Shown piece by piece: positions 46,163 to 58,371 of a stretch of DNA of 64,000 nt. The notes under the pieces are model-generated. The model did not search any database. It worked only from the letters and a program-made list of their open reading frames with translations, and was not told where the DNA came from. The stretch's first letter is position 1. Each line of letters opens with the position of its first letter. Source of the stretch: Isoetes taiwanensis. Lineage: Eukaryota; Streptophyta; Lycopodiopsida; Isoetales; Isoetaceae. A program made the position numbers and the translations under genes. Location: NCBI GenBank assembly GCA_021234155.1, contig JAJEKV010000025.1:9859017-9923016 (forward strand), in the 5' to 3' direction.

Positions 46163-46860
46163 TTGATAAAAGTAGGATATGGTAGAACATGGCAGAGAGG
46201 GCAGCTTGATGATAAGCAGAAGATCCTGGATATGGATGAGGAGAACACTTCTGTCCCTGCATTCACTGATATGTCGCATGAAAGACTTTCGTTCTTATAT
46301 TCTTTGGAGATGTCAAAGCCTGAATCTTCAGTGCTGCTCATTTTCAAATTTTCTCATGGTATACAATAAGCAAAGGCTTTTATCCTCTGCAATAGACAAA
46401 AGATTTTATTGTGACATATACTAAACTGTTGTTGCTTTTTCCTACATGTACTTGGTTTTCTCTAGCACTGGTGTTGATTGCGAAGATGAAGATGCATTCA
46501 TGTCTAGCAATTCTTTCCACAATCTGTGTGTAATTTTCTCAGCTTGAATTGCATATTGGCTAAGAACTTTTAACAAGACAGTAAAATCAAACTATGTTGT
46601 ATCTTAATTTTTCGATTTCATCTCTATTTTTTCATTGCTCCTGCATGTTCACGAGAAGGAAGGAACTGCATCAGAGGTTTCTCATGGCATGTTTAACAAT
46701 TTTGCAGTTGACCTTCTTAGTTGGGCAAGCTTCCACACTCAATTGTTCTCTAAGGATAAGATTGGAAATTGTGTATTTTTATTTGGAGTGTCAGTATGAT
46801 AGAGAACTGAAGATAATATTGTTAGATGTTACCAATGCTTGGCACATCCAGTCTATCTAA
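46163..46860 (+). pseudogene. Exon-like plus-strand fragments
   Basis: Three protein-like pieces lie close together on the plus strand: 46175-46340 (contains KILDMDEENTSVPAFTD), about 46460-46530 (GVDCEDEDAFMSSNS) and about 46650-46800 (contains SEVSHGMFNNFAVDLLSW). Intron-like T-rich sequence separates them. No family is recognised and the joins are not certain. They could be captured gene fragments. Confidence 0.25.
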
Positions 46861-47702
46861 ATATCCGGAATCCAAGTGAGCGATACCTGATATCAGACTA
46901 ATCCTCCGAAGCTATGATAGGTATGTCTTAATTTCTTCAGCATAGTTCTTTTTTTGTTGCTCTTCATACCTATGAGGTGGTATGTATCCAACAAGAAATA
47001 TGTCAGACAAACAAGGGACTCAAAAGTTCATCGCCATAGTTTAGTTATTTAGATCAGAGATGTGTCGTACTTTAAATTATTCATTCCACTGGTTCTTTAA
47101 AAAGTGAACATCGGCAAACCCCAATAATGCAGGAGTTGTTGCAGCATGCAACGCTATATGATATAGCTTCTAGAGCTAGGTTACTGACATTTCCACAAAT
47201 GTGTTAGAAGACACTATTCGTTGTAACCTGCGAAGGTGAATATGGATTCATATTTTCAATTCTTTTGCGTTCGTAATTGTATGGACATCCATGGTATATA
47301 TCTTCTATTTGATTTCTACGTTTTGTGTCCAATTGTTATGTTAGTTCGTGTCATATACATTTATATTCTCATAATCTCCAAGAATATATTTCAAATCTCT
47401 CTCATACTTCCAGCGTGTCTTAATACTTTTCTTAAGGTCAGAATTTTAATGTTGCAGCTGTATGTGCAATAGTCTCTCTATTTTTTGTTTAAAAGAAACA
47501 AAGTTGTATGCGTCAAATCTCTCAGTATTTTTGCAAAGATGAGAAGTTCAAATATTGTCATGTTATATGTGCAATAGTCTCTTTGTTTGAGGCTTAAAAC
47601 AAACAAAGTTCGATGCAAGTCGCAACATCAAGCAGTCAACATCGGTAAAGTGGTCGCAAGGTCTTATTTTTTGTCCATATAATCAAATTTCATAATCCCA
47701 TG
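46861..47702. other. Unassigned DNA
   Basis: AT-rich. The word TATGTGCAATAGTCTCT is repeated near 47461 and 47564. Nothing else is seen. Confidence 0.35.
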
Positions 47703-47707
47703 CTTTT

Positions 47708-48293
47708 TGTTTGGGGTCTGGGTTCGGGAACTCCTGGAAGACAGCCCTCTGTGAGGACCCGTGGATCTAACAGGAGAGTCCGGGGGACTATGTCACGCGG
47801 GATTTGCTGAAAGAGAAGAAAAAGAAGAGAACAGAACAATTGAGAGAAAGATGATAAGCTTCCTTGATATCAATGATGAAAATACATGAGCTCTCGCAAT
47901 AGAGAGAAAACTGAAAGGAGACAAGACTCAAAACTCATCTAAAAACTTATGAGCTAACTCTACTCATATATATAGTACAATGGCCTTGGGCCCAATATAG
48001 ACACTCTGACTGATCTCGGTGCCGACTCCTGGAAGGAGGCCTGATTTGCAGGAATGTTGGCGGTGCCTCTTGAAGTGCCTAGAATCACGCTGACGCTGAC
48101 GCGGGCGGTGACGGGCCGTCACTTGTCTGAGCGGCGCCTCTTGTTGACAGTCAAAGGCTTTGACTGCGTGGCCTACTGCTTAGTCTTCTGCGGAGGCTTG
48201 GATGTCTGACCCGTGGTTGACTGAGGATCTTTGAGCTTGACCTGCTCTGACGTATGCATGAATAGTCCTGTACCAGGAGGCACAGGACTAACA
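47708..48293 (-). mobile_element. Solo LTR, copia-type, 586 bp
   Basis: Starts TGTTTGGGG and ends GACTAACA on the plus strand (TGTT...AACA), with CTTTT on both sides (47703-47707, 48294-48298). It contains a TATATATA promoter-like site near 47970. The minus orientation is inferred because the sequence after TATA on that strand is CT-rich, as in copia leaders. No primer-binding site or coding sequence adjoins it, so LTR-LTR recombination has removed the rest. Confidence 0.8.
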
Positions 48294-48596
48294 CTTTTAC
48301 GAAGTGAGAAGTTCATGTAGTTGTATGTGCAATAGGCTCATTGTTATACTAGGTCACAACGTCCCTTTTTGTTCATATAATGCATAGTAAAAGCAATGTA
48401 CAGAGGTAACCACATAGGATAGTAAAATGAACCATAATAGGGCCTCAAATCGGCCTCAAATCTTCTTTTCTACTACATTGGGGAGTATTCTTCTCTTTCC
48501 ACATTTATAAATATTTAAAAGTCCATCAAACTTTGTGATGTTATAATTACATATGCATTGAGTATTTAGTATGTTAGTCTATTCTATTCTATTCTA

Positions 48597-49216
48597 TCTA
48601 CTACTTAAAGACATGTTTTATCTATGGAACTACCAAACACTTTGTGAGGAATGTGGATGCTTCATTTATTTCGTTGAACTTGCAAGTGCTATTTACAAAA
48701 AAAATTGATCCATTTTATGACGTTCCATTTCTCTTCAATGGCCTATTGTATCCACCAACTTCCATATTCCATTCTCTATTTAACAATCACATTATAAACA
48801 ACTGCAACGTCACACACATCTATGGCCCACTACCTCAAATCAGACTTGACCATAATAGACATATTGGCCACTAGGACTAACTTCATCTATATATGTTTTT
48901 CTATAATAAAACTACATTCAGGCATACTTCAGTTCTCCCATTTTTCGCTTGCCCTTCAAATTAGCAAGGCGATCTACATATGCTACTTCATGCTTGCCTA
49001 CAATAGCACTCAACCCTAACAACGAGTCCCTTTCGATAAGGTCATTTCATTTTGTTATTACAAAGGGTTCTTTAGGTCTTACACAACCTATTTACATCAA
49101 TATAGTACACCTAGCATTAAGCTTTTGGCTCCATGTATTTAAATTTCTCTACAACTTCATCATTGCCTACAACAGGCCCGTAACTATGCCCGGCAACGCC
49201 GGGCACCCGTTACTAG
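48597..49216 (+). mobile_element. Short non-autonomous Helitron, 620 bp
   Basis: The 5' end TCTACTACTTAAAG is preceded by A (48596). The 3' end has the perfect hairpin TGCCCGGCAACGCCGGGCA (49187-49205), then CTAG at 49213-49216 followed by T. TC start, hairpin, CTRR end and A/T insertion site all fit Helitrons. There is no Rep/helicase coding, so it depends on another element. The 3' end is very secure; the 5' end is less so because a preceding (ATTCT)n tract offers other TC starts. Confidence 0.72.
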
Positions 49217-52200
49217 TTATATATTGTACTGTATTTGCCATTTTGACCTATATACCTTAATATTAATTACAGACAGACGTTCTTCATTTATTATTCATAA
49301 CCTTGTTATAACATCATCTAAGTCTCGTTATTCCCTTAAGACATACATAATTATATCCTTCTATTATAAGAACTATGTGTTTAAATAGCTTTCCCCTTTA
49401 GCGTATCTTTAATGTTTCCACACTCACACTCTCGATCCATAGTTTACACTTAGCTGTAACTGATAGCCAGACCCTGATATGCGAGGGTTAAAGACCCTTA
49501 GAAAGTGAGACTACATTGTTGATTTAAATGTTGGTTTAATTTCAAATAAAGTTCTAAGGTGTAAAACTCCAATTGCTATATTGTTGGTTTTAAGTAACCA
49601 TGGGTAAAACCTTTGTGGAGCTAAATCTAAAATCATGGATCTAAGGCTTGTATCTGATAATGTTGCAAAATAGAATAATAGATGGTTCCTTAGGTTAATT
49701 GACCAACGTAATTTCGCGGTGAACTAATACTAAAACGAGCTTTACCTCGCATATTAATTCACTAGCTATATCTATACATTTATTAGACATCTAGATATTG
49801 TTACATTGACATCGGACAGATACGACGGAAGCATCGGAAGCTCTTGAGGCTGTTATACAATGATGATTAAGCAGGTCATGGGTTCTTACTTGAAGTACAA
49901 GTGCTAAACGGTGGGAATAAGGAGTGGTAAGGTATCCTTATTTTGGATGGATACTGGAGAAAATTGATATGACGATGTTTGTTATGCGATTGAAGCACTG
50001 GACCTAATAATTACGACGATGGATTTATCATGCGGCATATATATTGCCATTCAACGTAGAAGGAGACTGGATATAGCACCATATATTTGATGGAGAAGTG
50101 GTTTATGATTATCTACCGTAGACCACGTTAAAGAGGTACTATACTAAGGTGGAAACTGGATTATGAGTACCCAGTTCGTGAGAGGGAAACCACTTTAGAA
50201 GTGTAGGTTTCGACCACGATGGTGCAGGTATAGAATGTCGGGCCAACATTTTATAGCTATTGCCACTTGAATAGAGGTATGATTCGCGGAAAGGTAGAGA
50301 ATACTATCGTATGAGGATGTTGATCCATAACTATGGATTATAAAATTACACATATATTGTGTTTGGTAAAGAGATTGATGAGATTATAGACGACTAGGAA
50401 GACCACGTAGCCTCGTGGATACACTTAATGATGTTGGTCAAATGCATGACCATTATGCATGGTATAAATTAAGGAAATGGACACATCGCATGTCTGCTGG
50501 GAGCATCGAGATGCCGTATAACAGACTGGAGAATAGTGTGGAATGTAGTTTCCACATAAGGTCAAGAGAAGACAACAATTGGTAGGAGCAGGTGCAACCA
50601 TCTAAAAGCTGCAAGGTATGGTAAGTCCAAGAGGAGCTTGGGCATTGTTGTAAACAACGTTTTCAAAATATAGAATTTGGAGGGACACTTTGAATAGACT
50701 AAAGTCTGGAGTATGAAGAAGGGAGGCATCCAATGAACATCTCACCAAGGAGGATGTGCTCTGGACTTGGTATCGTGTGTGCATCCCGAGGAGTAGCTCC
50801 GCGTTGGTAGATGTGTACTAGGACCATTTACTAGGAACATAACTAGAAGAAGATAGGATATATACTAGAACTTTTAGTTCACATATATGAATACGGAGGT
50901 AATGAAGATAAGAATTCCTATACTAGACATTAAGTATGTCCACTAGGAACTTAGGGTGGCATGTGCCCCTATGGAATTTATGACTAGAGCGTGAGGACCA
51001 AGGCAACCTAAGGATAGAGAGTCTAGAAGGTGTGGTGTGAAATCCACAGCATATATAGTACAAGCAGCTAGGGGCTACGTCAACGAATTACATATGAGTC
51101 TAGAGTTAGGGCTGATGCACACATGTTACTATATCTCATAATAACAACGTAGTGGTTTCGGATGTTTGAAGGATTTAGTAGTATTACATACTACACTAGT
51201 GAGGAGATCAAAGATGTTAATTGTGATATTCAGATGTATATCATAAAGATAGAAGAATAGCCGTACAAGGAGTGAAACATTACTTGACAAGGTGTAAGAA
51301 TAAGCATAATGATATGCTTATATACGAAGATATTGGGTTAGGTATGTTTTAGCAGAGATAAGCATTCAAGCTATCCCAATGGTTAAGGTTGACTATCTCA
51401 GATACGTCGTACTAAGGGAGATGAGAAGAGTTTAAATCAATGAAAATAGCTAGGGTAAGTCTAGCATATACGGTGATGTCACATTCAAAAACATCCCGAG
51501 GATGGTTGGAACGGTATTGGAATAACTGATATTGAGAGCTTAACTACTCAAAGGTTCTAGATACCAATGAATTACTTCAACGCTTATAAGTCGAGAGCAT
51601 TTATCCGGTTTTGGGAATAAAAGATGTATAAAATATCGGCCCCCCTGATGGAAGAAAAGAAGGAGTACAATGACTTTGGCGATTATACCTTTAGGGTAAC
51701 CGAAAGAGGCAATACATACGAATTCTAAGTCCCCGATAAAAAAATCGACGAGGTGTATAGATCGAAGGGGTGAGATTATATAGACCAAGAGTCCATATAT
51801 CCTAAGAGTTACCCTACTCATGGGAATAATTTTAAATGTCAAGTAGAAGTTGGAGGATCCGTTGCCTTTAGGCATAGACCGCTTAGAGATTATGACTTGG
51901 AAACTCTTAAGAGGGTAAGGAATTGGATAACCATATGGCGGTTACTAACAAAGATTGAAACATTGGGTTTCCTATTAAGAGACTAAGAGGTTGTAGTGCC
52001 TCTGCTTCATTATAAGGAGCCAAGGATGACAACATTTGAAACCGATCAAAAACCAAGTCCACATGATAACTTAAGAAAAATAGATTAATTGTGACTAAGC
52101 ATAGATGATATTGAGGACACAAAGGATCCTTAGCTTAAAGAAGCCTTTAGAAAAGCTCCTCATGTGGGGTAGTAGCCTTCGAATTATGGCATAATCCCGT

Positions 52201-54330
52201 GGGGAAACGAAGTTTATGTATGCGGGTTAAAGTACCATGAGGCACTAAAGGAATGGTTGAAATAGCTAGAGACCCTGTCAAAATATAGGCAACATATGCA
52301 GGTCCAACATAAAGTTAGCCCCTGTCCATTTGGGAAGTAGGTGGCGCAGCCACATCATAAAGGTATATAGGCAATGGGTTTTGTTTAAAAGAACTACCAA
52401 GGTTATAGTTTAGCTAAGTTAGAGCAGAGCTCTAGCATTGTGGGATGTGAAGATATGTTTATTATGTACATACCATGTACACATACGATAAACATCTTAG
52501 GGAGGTAATTTAGGTGGCGACGCAAGGAGAGAAAGACGAGGGTATCCTAAAGTTACTGATGAAGGATCTGGAGATACATTTGAAATGTGCAAAGGACCGT
52601 CAATCCGTTGCATGCTAGGGTATGCGGTGGTAGTTGGCACTTGAAATAAATGTCAACGGCCAATAGAATAAAGCTTACAATGAGGGGGTTGAATATTACA
52701 ATAGTACAATTCCAGGATAAGTAGCGAATAGCAGTTACCTGCTAAATATTCGAATGTGTCTTGCATAGACACTTAAGACTAGCTTTCCGACATGATCCAT
52801 ACCCGGATCAGGCAGAGGTGAACATCATGGGTTACGTGGAGGTGCAAGTTAGAATATACAGGACTCGAACATGGATACAAGTCCCAAGTATATCAAATGT
52901 CGGTATTGTAGGAAGACTCACAAAATACCAAAGGGCACCTTGATGACTCGGTGTAATTTATGATTTATACTGAAGGGTCACTCACTCTTAGGCCATGACT
53001 ATGGCTTAAAGCGGATGCCACGTCATTTGAAATGCCACAACAGCAGCGTGACGTCATGACAGAGAAATGTAATGACTAACATTTCTAGGATGTAGGACAA
53101 CATGGAAGCATGACCCCCAATGGTAGGTGGGTTAACAGCATAGGGGGCATATGATAGCGGCTTAGAAGCCATAAGACGGTTAACAAATACAGAAAGGAGT
53201 AAATGGATTGGTGACTCTACTGAATGAAGGTCACAACCAAAGGTGAAGGGTGTACGCTGTGGCAGGCGTAAGGATCGGACTGAAAATCGAGAAAAAGAGG
53301 AGGAATAAAGGACCCTTATTGATGATATCTAGCGACCTGGATAGGAAGGTTATTACCTAACATGAAAGGTGGTCATTGCTAATATACAAAGGTAGACTTG
53401 CGGCTTGAAAGGCAGCAAGAGCTGAAAAACTCTTTAAAGATTTGGTGCATGGCGTAGGGAAGAAGACTTCCATGTCCTAAGACAAGATGGTGAATTGAAT
53501 TCACCAAGGACATTTTTAATAAATAGATAGATAGATAGCATTTATACGTCATGCCACATTGGCAGCGTCCATGAGGACATATGACGGACCCCCAGAGACT
53601 TGAACACAAGATCTCTGAATAGAGGAGGCCTATCTTGAGGGGTCTTTGGGTGGTACTGTCCTTTGGGATATTCACATAACCCCTTGGAATATGTAAGTTC
53701 ATTTGTGGAACTTAACACCATTTGGGCACTAAAGGAATGGTTGGAAATACTTTGCCCCAACTATATCTAGATACCCTAGAAGGAGGTGACTAGTCAACAA
53801 TGGTTGGATGCCACTTGACCCTTACGGTGGAAGAACCCCAAAAGAGGATAGGCTGCTGTCAATCTGACAGATGCGTGGCGCAGATAATTAGTCACAGCCA
53901 TATAGGCGGTGAGGTTTGGCACAAAATAATACTAGAGTTTGTACCCGGGATTATTTAGAATAAAGTGCTGACATTGTTGTGGGGGTTCTACAGCACTTAC
54001 TACGTGTTACAGAGTATGTATCGCAATTTGGGGAAGTGGTCCATAAGAAGAACACGACCATTGAGAAGAAGTATTGAAGGGTGGTAGGATTCCAAACCCA
54101 TGGTCTAGAGGGGTGCTGCATGGCAGTCCCTAGTTGGTTGGGCGAAGAAAGATCCTTTCTCTAGGAAATGAAACGAGTCAAGGCATAGACACTAGAGAGA
54201 AACAACGTTAATTGTAAGTATGTCTATAAGATATTTCTTAACCCTTAATATATATAACGTTGAATAAGGTCTAGTATAAAGCATATGGATGTAGTATAGA
54301 TTAAATCATGGCAAGGCTCGAAGAAATTTT
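49217..54330. other. Interior of the large LTR element, unassigned
   Basis: Five kilobases with no long open frame and no reverse transcriptase, integrase, protease or zinc-knuckle motif that I can find on either strand. By position it should hold the element's decayed gag-pol on the minus strand. A short (TAGA)n tract lies at about 53523-53538. Confidence 0.35.
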
Positions 54331-54335
54331 GTTAT

Positions 54336-55965
54336 TGTGACGCTCCCTGCTAAATATACGGCACCCGGCCGTACACTCGACAGAAATCCCCGGCCCGCTC
54401 AACAACCGCAAAGGCCCTTCGCCTACCCCCGCTTTCCGAGGTGACCCTAGTGCGGGAGGGGACACTAAGGTGTCTTATGCGCGCCCTTCCCCTATGGGCT
54501 CCTATAACAGCGGAAGCGATAAATACGTCAGAACTAGCAATACAATACAACATACTACCTCGAAGGGTAGCTCAACCACATATCCATAGATGCAAAGAAC
54601 ATAATCATATGCCATAAAACATGAGAGCTCCTACCCGTGGCTCCGACACATAAGGTAGTCGACCGATAGGCCTCAAGATAGAGCAGATCGAGTCATAACA
54701 ATGGCGGGGGGCATAAGACAATGGCTGGGGTTGACCACTCCATCCTCCCTCCTGTGCATACTTTGCGTCGATGGGCTAGATCAAGTTGTGGCATGACTCC
54801 AACCTTTGGATCACGCAATCCCATGGCATCACCCATCGAGACTACTCCGGGTTGCATCTCCCCGTCCGACGAGGTAGGAAGGGTTGCATCTCCCTTCCTG
54901 GTCTAGAGGCTCCACGGGCGGCTAGAGAATCATGACGACACACGATTCGTACCCGACTGAACCCCCCAAAACAAGAGCCAAGCTGACACTTGCAACTCTT
55001 GAGAGGCAGGGCGACACCATTGCCCCAGGAGGTGTCGGACCCATGCTCGCCCACAATGCAAGTGACCAGGCCATAAGCCTAGCCCACTATGGGATCCCCC
55101 CGGCCCCCACTCGCAGGGATCCTCCCTCCATCTTGCCTCTAGCCCCGTTGTGTAGTGCTTTGAGTCATATCATAGCTTCCATAGCCCTGTGGGTTCCTAT
55201 GCACGCAATGCATCTAATAGGAACTAAGGGATCTACACTAGGAGCATACTACATATGGCCCTAGGTCTCTACCCCCCTTCCCAATACAAGAGGAGCAAAC
55301 ATGATCAACCAACATCCCATAACATCATATCATGATAATCATAATAAGAACATCTTAACCTAATCATACATATCTAACTAACAGTTAGGGTTCCTTGATT
55401 AGGGTTCAAGATGTTCAACAAAGGTTCTAGGGTGGCTCTACTCTGAACACGAATACTAACCCATCCGAGTGCTAACTTCCGGATGTACTAACATGAACTC
55501 TACTCAACCTACCTCCTCCGGCCTTCCTCCCATCCCCGGCGCCTCCATGCTCCTTGACGGGTCAAGGCTTGCTCCCTCAACGATCATGCACACCTTCCGT
55601 GGGCCGCCGCTCCCGTGCTAGGTTATGATTTAACGATGCTCGAAACGGGGTTCCGGGCACGTAGATGAGAGTTCAGGTGCTAGGTCAGGGGGAAAGGGTC
55701 TAGGGTTAGGGTTAGAGCCCATATAGGTGTGGGTCCACATGGGATGCCACGTGGCACCACTAGGACGAGGCCGTGTGGCGGTTGCCCAATAGGGTAAGGC
55801 CATGTGGAAATGGGTCTTATCCTAAGGTTATCTAAGTTACACAATTAACTTAGATGTGCACCCCTTGCCACTTTCTAAGGCATACAAGGCTACCTAGGTA
55901 GACTTGTATGGTGACGGGTCCAGGAATATACGTATTTATAGCGTATATTCCCCTGGAACGTCACA
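54336..55965 (-). mobile_element. Solo LTR of the same family as the host element
   Basis: Begins TGTGACGCTCCCTGCTAAAT and ends CTGGAACGTCACA, with GTTAT on both sides (54331-54335, 55966-55970). Length is 1630 bp. Ends and internal words (GCGGAAGCG, CGAAGGGTAGC) are homologous to the LTRs at 34641 and 56921, but the rest is well diverged, so it is a related subfamily. No primer-binding site adjoins it. Confidence 0.88.
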
Positions 55966-55970
55966 GTTAT

Positions 55971-56340
55971 CAAGGCATTTACCAAAGAAAAAATATTTAA
56001 AGCTATAGGTCTAGGAATATCGATAACTGGACATTATTATCATCGCCTAAAGAATATCCCAGGTGAATAGTGGATTAGAATCCAACTTGGAAGTTTCTAT
56101 CTTACTCCGAAGAATTTCCTTCCATCGCTCAGCGTGAACGTATGTCGATATGGTTGCGGAGACATTCCGTAATGATGATAATAACTCCTAAGTGATTTCT
56201 AGCTCACCATGGTTGCACAAGTCCGGCGGAGTTGTTGCCACCACAGCGTTGGTTTAGAGAAGAGTGATGGTAGACAGGAGTCTTTCTAGAGAACCAGGGA
56301 TACTATTGGTTAAGTATAAAATGACATTATTGTATCATTT
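55971..56340. other. Element interior, weak minus-strand coding signal
   Basis: A minus-strand stretch reads SKIETSKLDSNPLFTWDI near 56060-56120. This is where gag would start for the minus-strand element, but no gag domain is recognised. Confidence 0.25.
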
Positions 56341-56344
56341 AAAG

Positions 56345-56600
56345 AAGGCTTACCGTGTTGGTAAAGGGTTTGGCTGTGTGCTGGGAGGTCAAGGGTTCAA
56401 ATCAATACTTTTATATAAAAGTCGCTATGCAAAGAAAACAAAGTATCACAGATGTATAAGAAATATGTGAAATGTGTATATTACATTCAAGAGAGATCTT
56501 GGTGTGGTGGTAAGCACCTAGGCTTGGAGTTGAGAGGTCATGGGTTCAAATCTGGGTCGAGGCGCCAAAAAAATATGTATATAAAGAAAATACTAAAATT
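56345..56600 (+). repeat. Two tRNA-related, SINE-like modules
   Basis: Both modules have a D-arm-like region and a B-box-like GGGTTCAAATC: module 1 at 56345-56410 and module 2 at 56490-56566. They share GAGGTCA(A/T)GGGTTCAAATC. Module 2 reads GGTGTGGTGGTAAGCACC before the B box. Such tRNA-derived RNA polymerase III promoters head plant SINEs. The copies are too altered to be functional tRNAs. Confidence 0.45.
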
Positions 56601-56906
56601 TTTATACGGCAGAAATACGCGTTTTATATGGTCGGGCGCCGATGGCATTATACGTGTTTCTACTGGAGTTCTGAGGCGTCTAAATGCAAGCGGCGCCCGG
56701 GTTGGATTTCGACCCACTTTTTCGCCATTTTAATGTCGGATATGGACGTCCCTAGGGTATTTGGACCATGCCCGACGCGCTGGATCAAAAATCGCCTCAA
56801 TCCGAGTGTACTTTGGTGTACTTTTCCTACATTGGAGGTCTTCTACTATCTAATGGTCTAACGAGTTAGACATGGCCAGTGCTATGATTTGGTCCACCAA
56901 AATCAT

Positions 56907-56919
56907 GGCTCTGATACCA
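56907..56919 (-). promoter_or_regulatory. Primer-binding site of the large element
   Basis: On the minus strand TGGTATCAGAGCC follows the 5' LTR after a one-base spacer. It is complementary to initiator-Met tRNA and fixes the element's orientation. Confidence 0.92.
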
Positions 56920-56920
56920 C

Positions 56921-58366
56921 TGTGACGCTCCCTGAACATATACGGCACTTGGACGTATACATACGGGGACTTTCCCCTCCCATGGCAACCAACTCGCCAC
57001 GAGCAGGGCCCTCCGTCTAACTCGGGCCATCTATAAAAAGATGCTCGAGTGAAGGACACAGAGGGGTCATTCGGCCGACGCCTTCAATGGGACTCCTAAG
57101 TTGCGGAAGCGTGAATACATGTTAGCACACAGCATAAATTATATATAAATAACCACCACGAAGGGTGGCACATCCATCCAAGTACTAACGGCAAAGAATA
57201 TGCATCTAATCCTAAGGAAAACACCCCAAACCCCAGGTTCTACCCCGGCTCGGACTCCAGTGAGGATCGACTGACGGCTAGGTCTCAAGAGATCAGCAGA
57301 CCGAATCTTGGCATGGCGTTGGCTGGCATAGAACATCGGCTAGGGTTGTCCACTCCATCCCCCTCCCCCACACACTTTGCGGATGAGTCCAATCATGCTA
57401 TGGCGTCACTATAGCCTTCCTGGATCACGCAGACTCAAGGTATCACCCTTCGAGCCTACTCGGGGAGTTCATGAAGCCCCGTCCCCATGAGGCAGGTCGG
57501 GAAGTGTCCCCTTCCCGGGATCACAAGTGGTTCCATGGGTGAGCTAGAGAATACGCGGCCGCATCACTGACCCCCGCATCCGCATGCTAACTTACTCACC
57601 CTAAATCTACTCAAAAGCACAGGGTGCCCCATACGGGTCACACCTCTCCTGCACCCGTGGAGTGTCCATACCATACCCCTCACGCCGACTGCCATCGGCC
57701 TAGCCCACTGTAGGGAGTCTCGGGAGCCTTTATGTTCGTGCAAGACCCCACCCCCACTTCACCACTAGCGTCCCTTATCCGGTGCTAAGCAATTCCATAG
57801 CATCCACGACTTCGGTGGTCTCTTTGTGCACAAAGCCGCATATAATGGGAAATACAGGGGGATCTACCTAGGAGCATACTAATAAACATGGCTCGAGAGG
57901 TCTCTACCCCCTTAATTCCCCCATTTCAAGAGTAATACTATGCAAAGAACTATCAATCCATCATTTAAGAGCAAGTACTGAATCGAGATAAGGAGAACTC
58001 ACCTTTGCAATCAAGGGTTAGTTCCCTCTGTAAAAGCGTAGAGAACGTAGAGAAACAGAAGAAATACACACAACAAGTGCCCAACAGGGGCGCTACCCTA
58101 CAGATAACACAACTAAGCTACAGACTAACCGTCGATTTGGGCCAAGTGGCATGTCATTAATTAACTAATTTGGTATTTTAGCCCTTTTTAATATTTGGAT
58201 AAGCCCTAAATTCGAATTAGGGTTTTGGGTTAGGTTTCCACCTTTATAATTTAATTATTAACATAGCTAACCTTAGCTTATGAATAATTAATGTGCCATT
58301 AATTATTCATAGTGACGTGTCATGTATTTATACTTAAATATGCGTATAAATATGTGGAACGTCACA
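56921..58366 (-). repeat. 5' LTR of the large element (1446 bp)
   Basis: Homologous to 34641-36233 with many one- to three-base indels and a single loss of about 153 bp at 58132-58135, where both sides of the missing segment carry TCGA. Outer edge followed by ACTCC. Confidence 0.93.
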
Positions 58367-58371
58367 ACTCC

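Larger units (their letters stand above)
34641..58366 (-). mobile_element. Large minus-strand LTR retrotransposon with nested insertions
   Basis: Two homologous LTRs with TGTGACG...CGTCACA ends flank 20.7 kb. On the minus strand the right LTR is followed by a primer-binding site for initiator-Met tRNA and the left LTR is preceded by a polypurine tract, so both LTRs have the correct roles. ACTCC flanks both outer edges, and the reading frame outside is continuous across the insertion. The long LTRs and end motifs suit Ty3/gypsy-type elements, but no gag, protease, reverse transcriptase or integrase motif could be recognised inside, so the superfamily is inferred. The interior is largely later insertions: Helitrons, a LINE and two solo LTRs. 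Confidence 0.9.

Noticed and set aside
49800-54300. Decayed Ty3-type pol domains
   Set aside because: Expected by position, but no reverse transcriptase, RNase H, protease or integrase motif could be found on either strand, so none is claimed.
54350-55264. Frames within the solo LTR
   Set aside because: Same reason: they are LTR sequence with TSD-defined borders and no protein similarity visible.
56490-56566. Functional tRNA gene
   Set aside because: It has a B box and D-arm-like region, but the acceptor stem does not pair well and it has a diverged neighbour copy, so a SINE-like relic is more likely.
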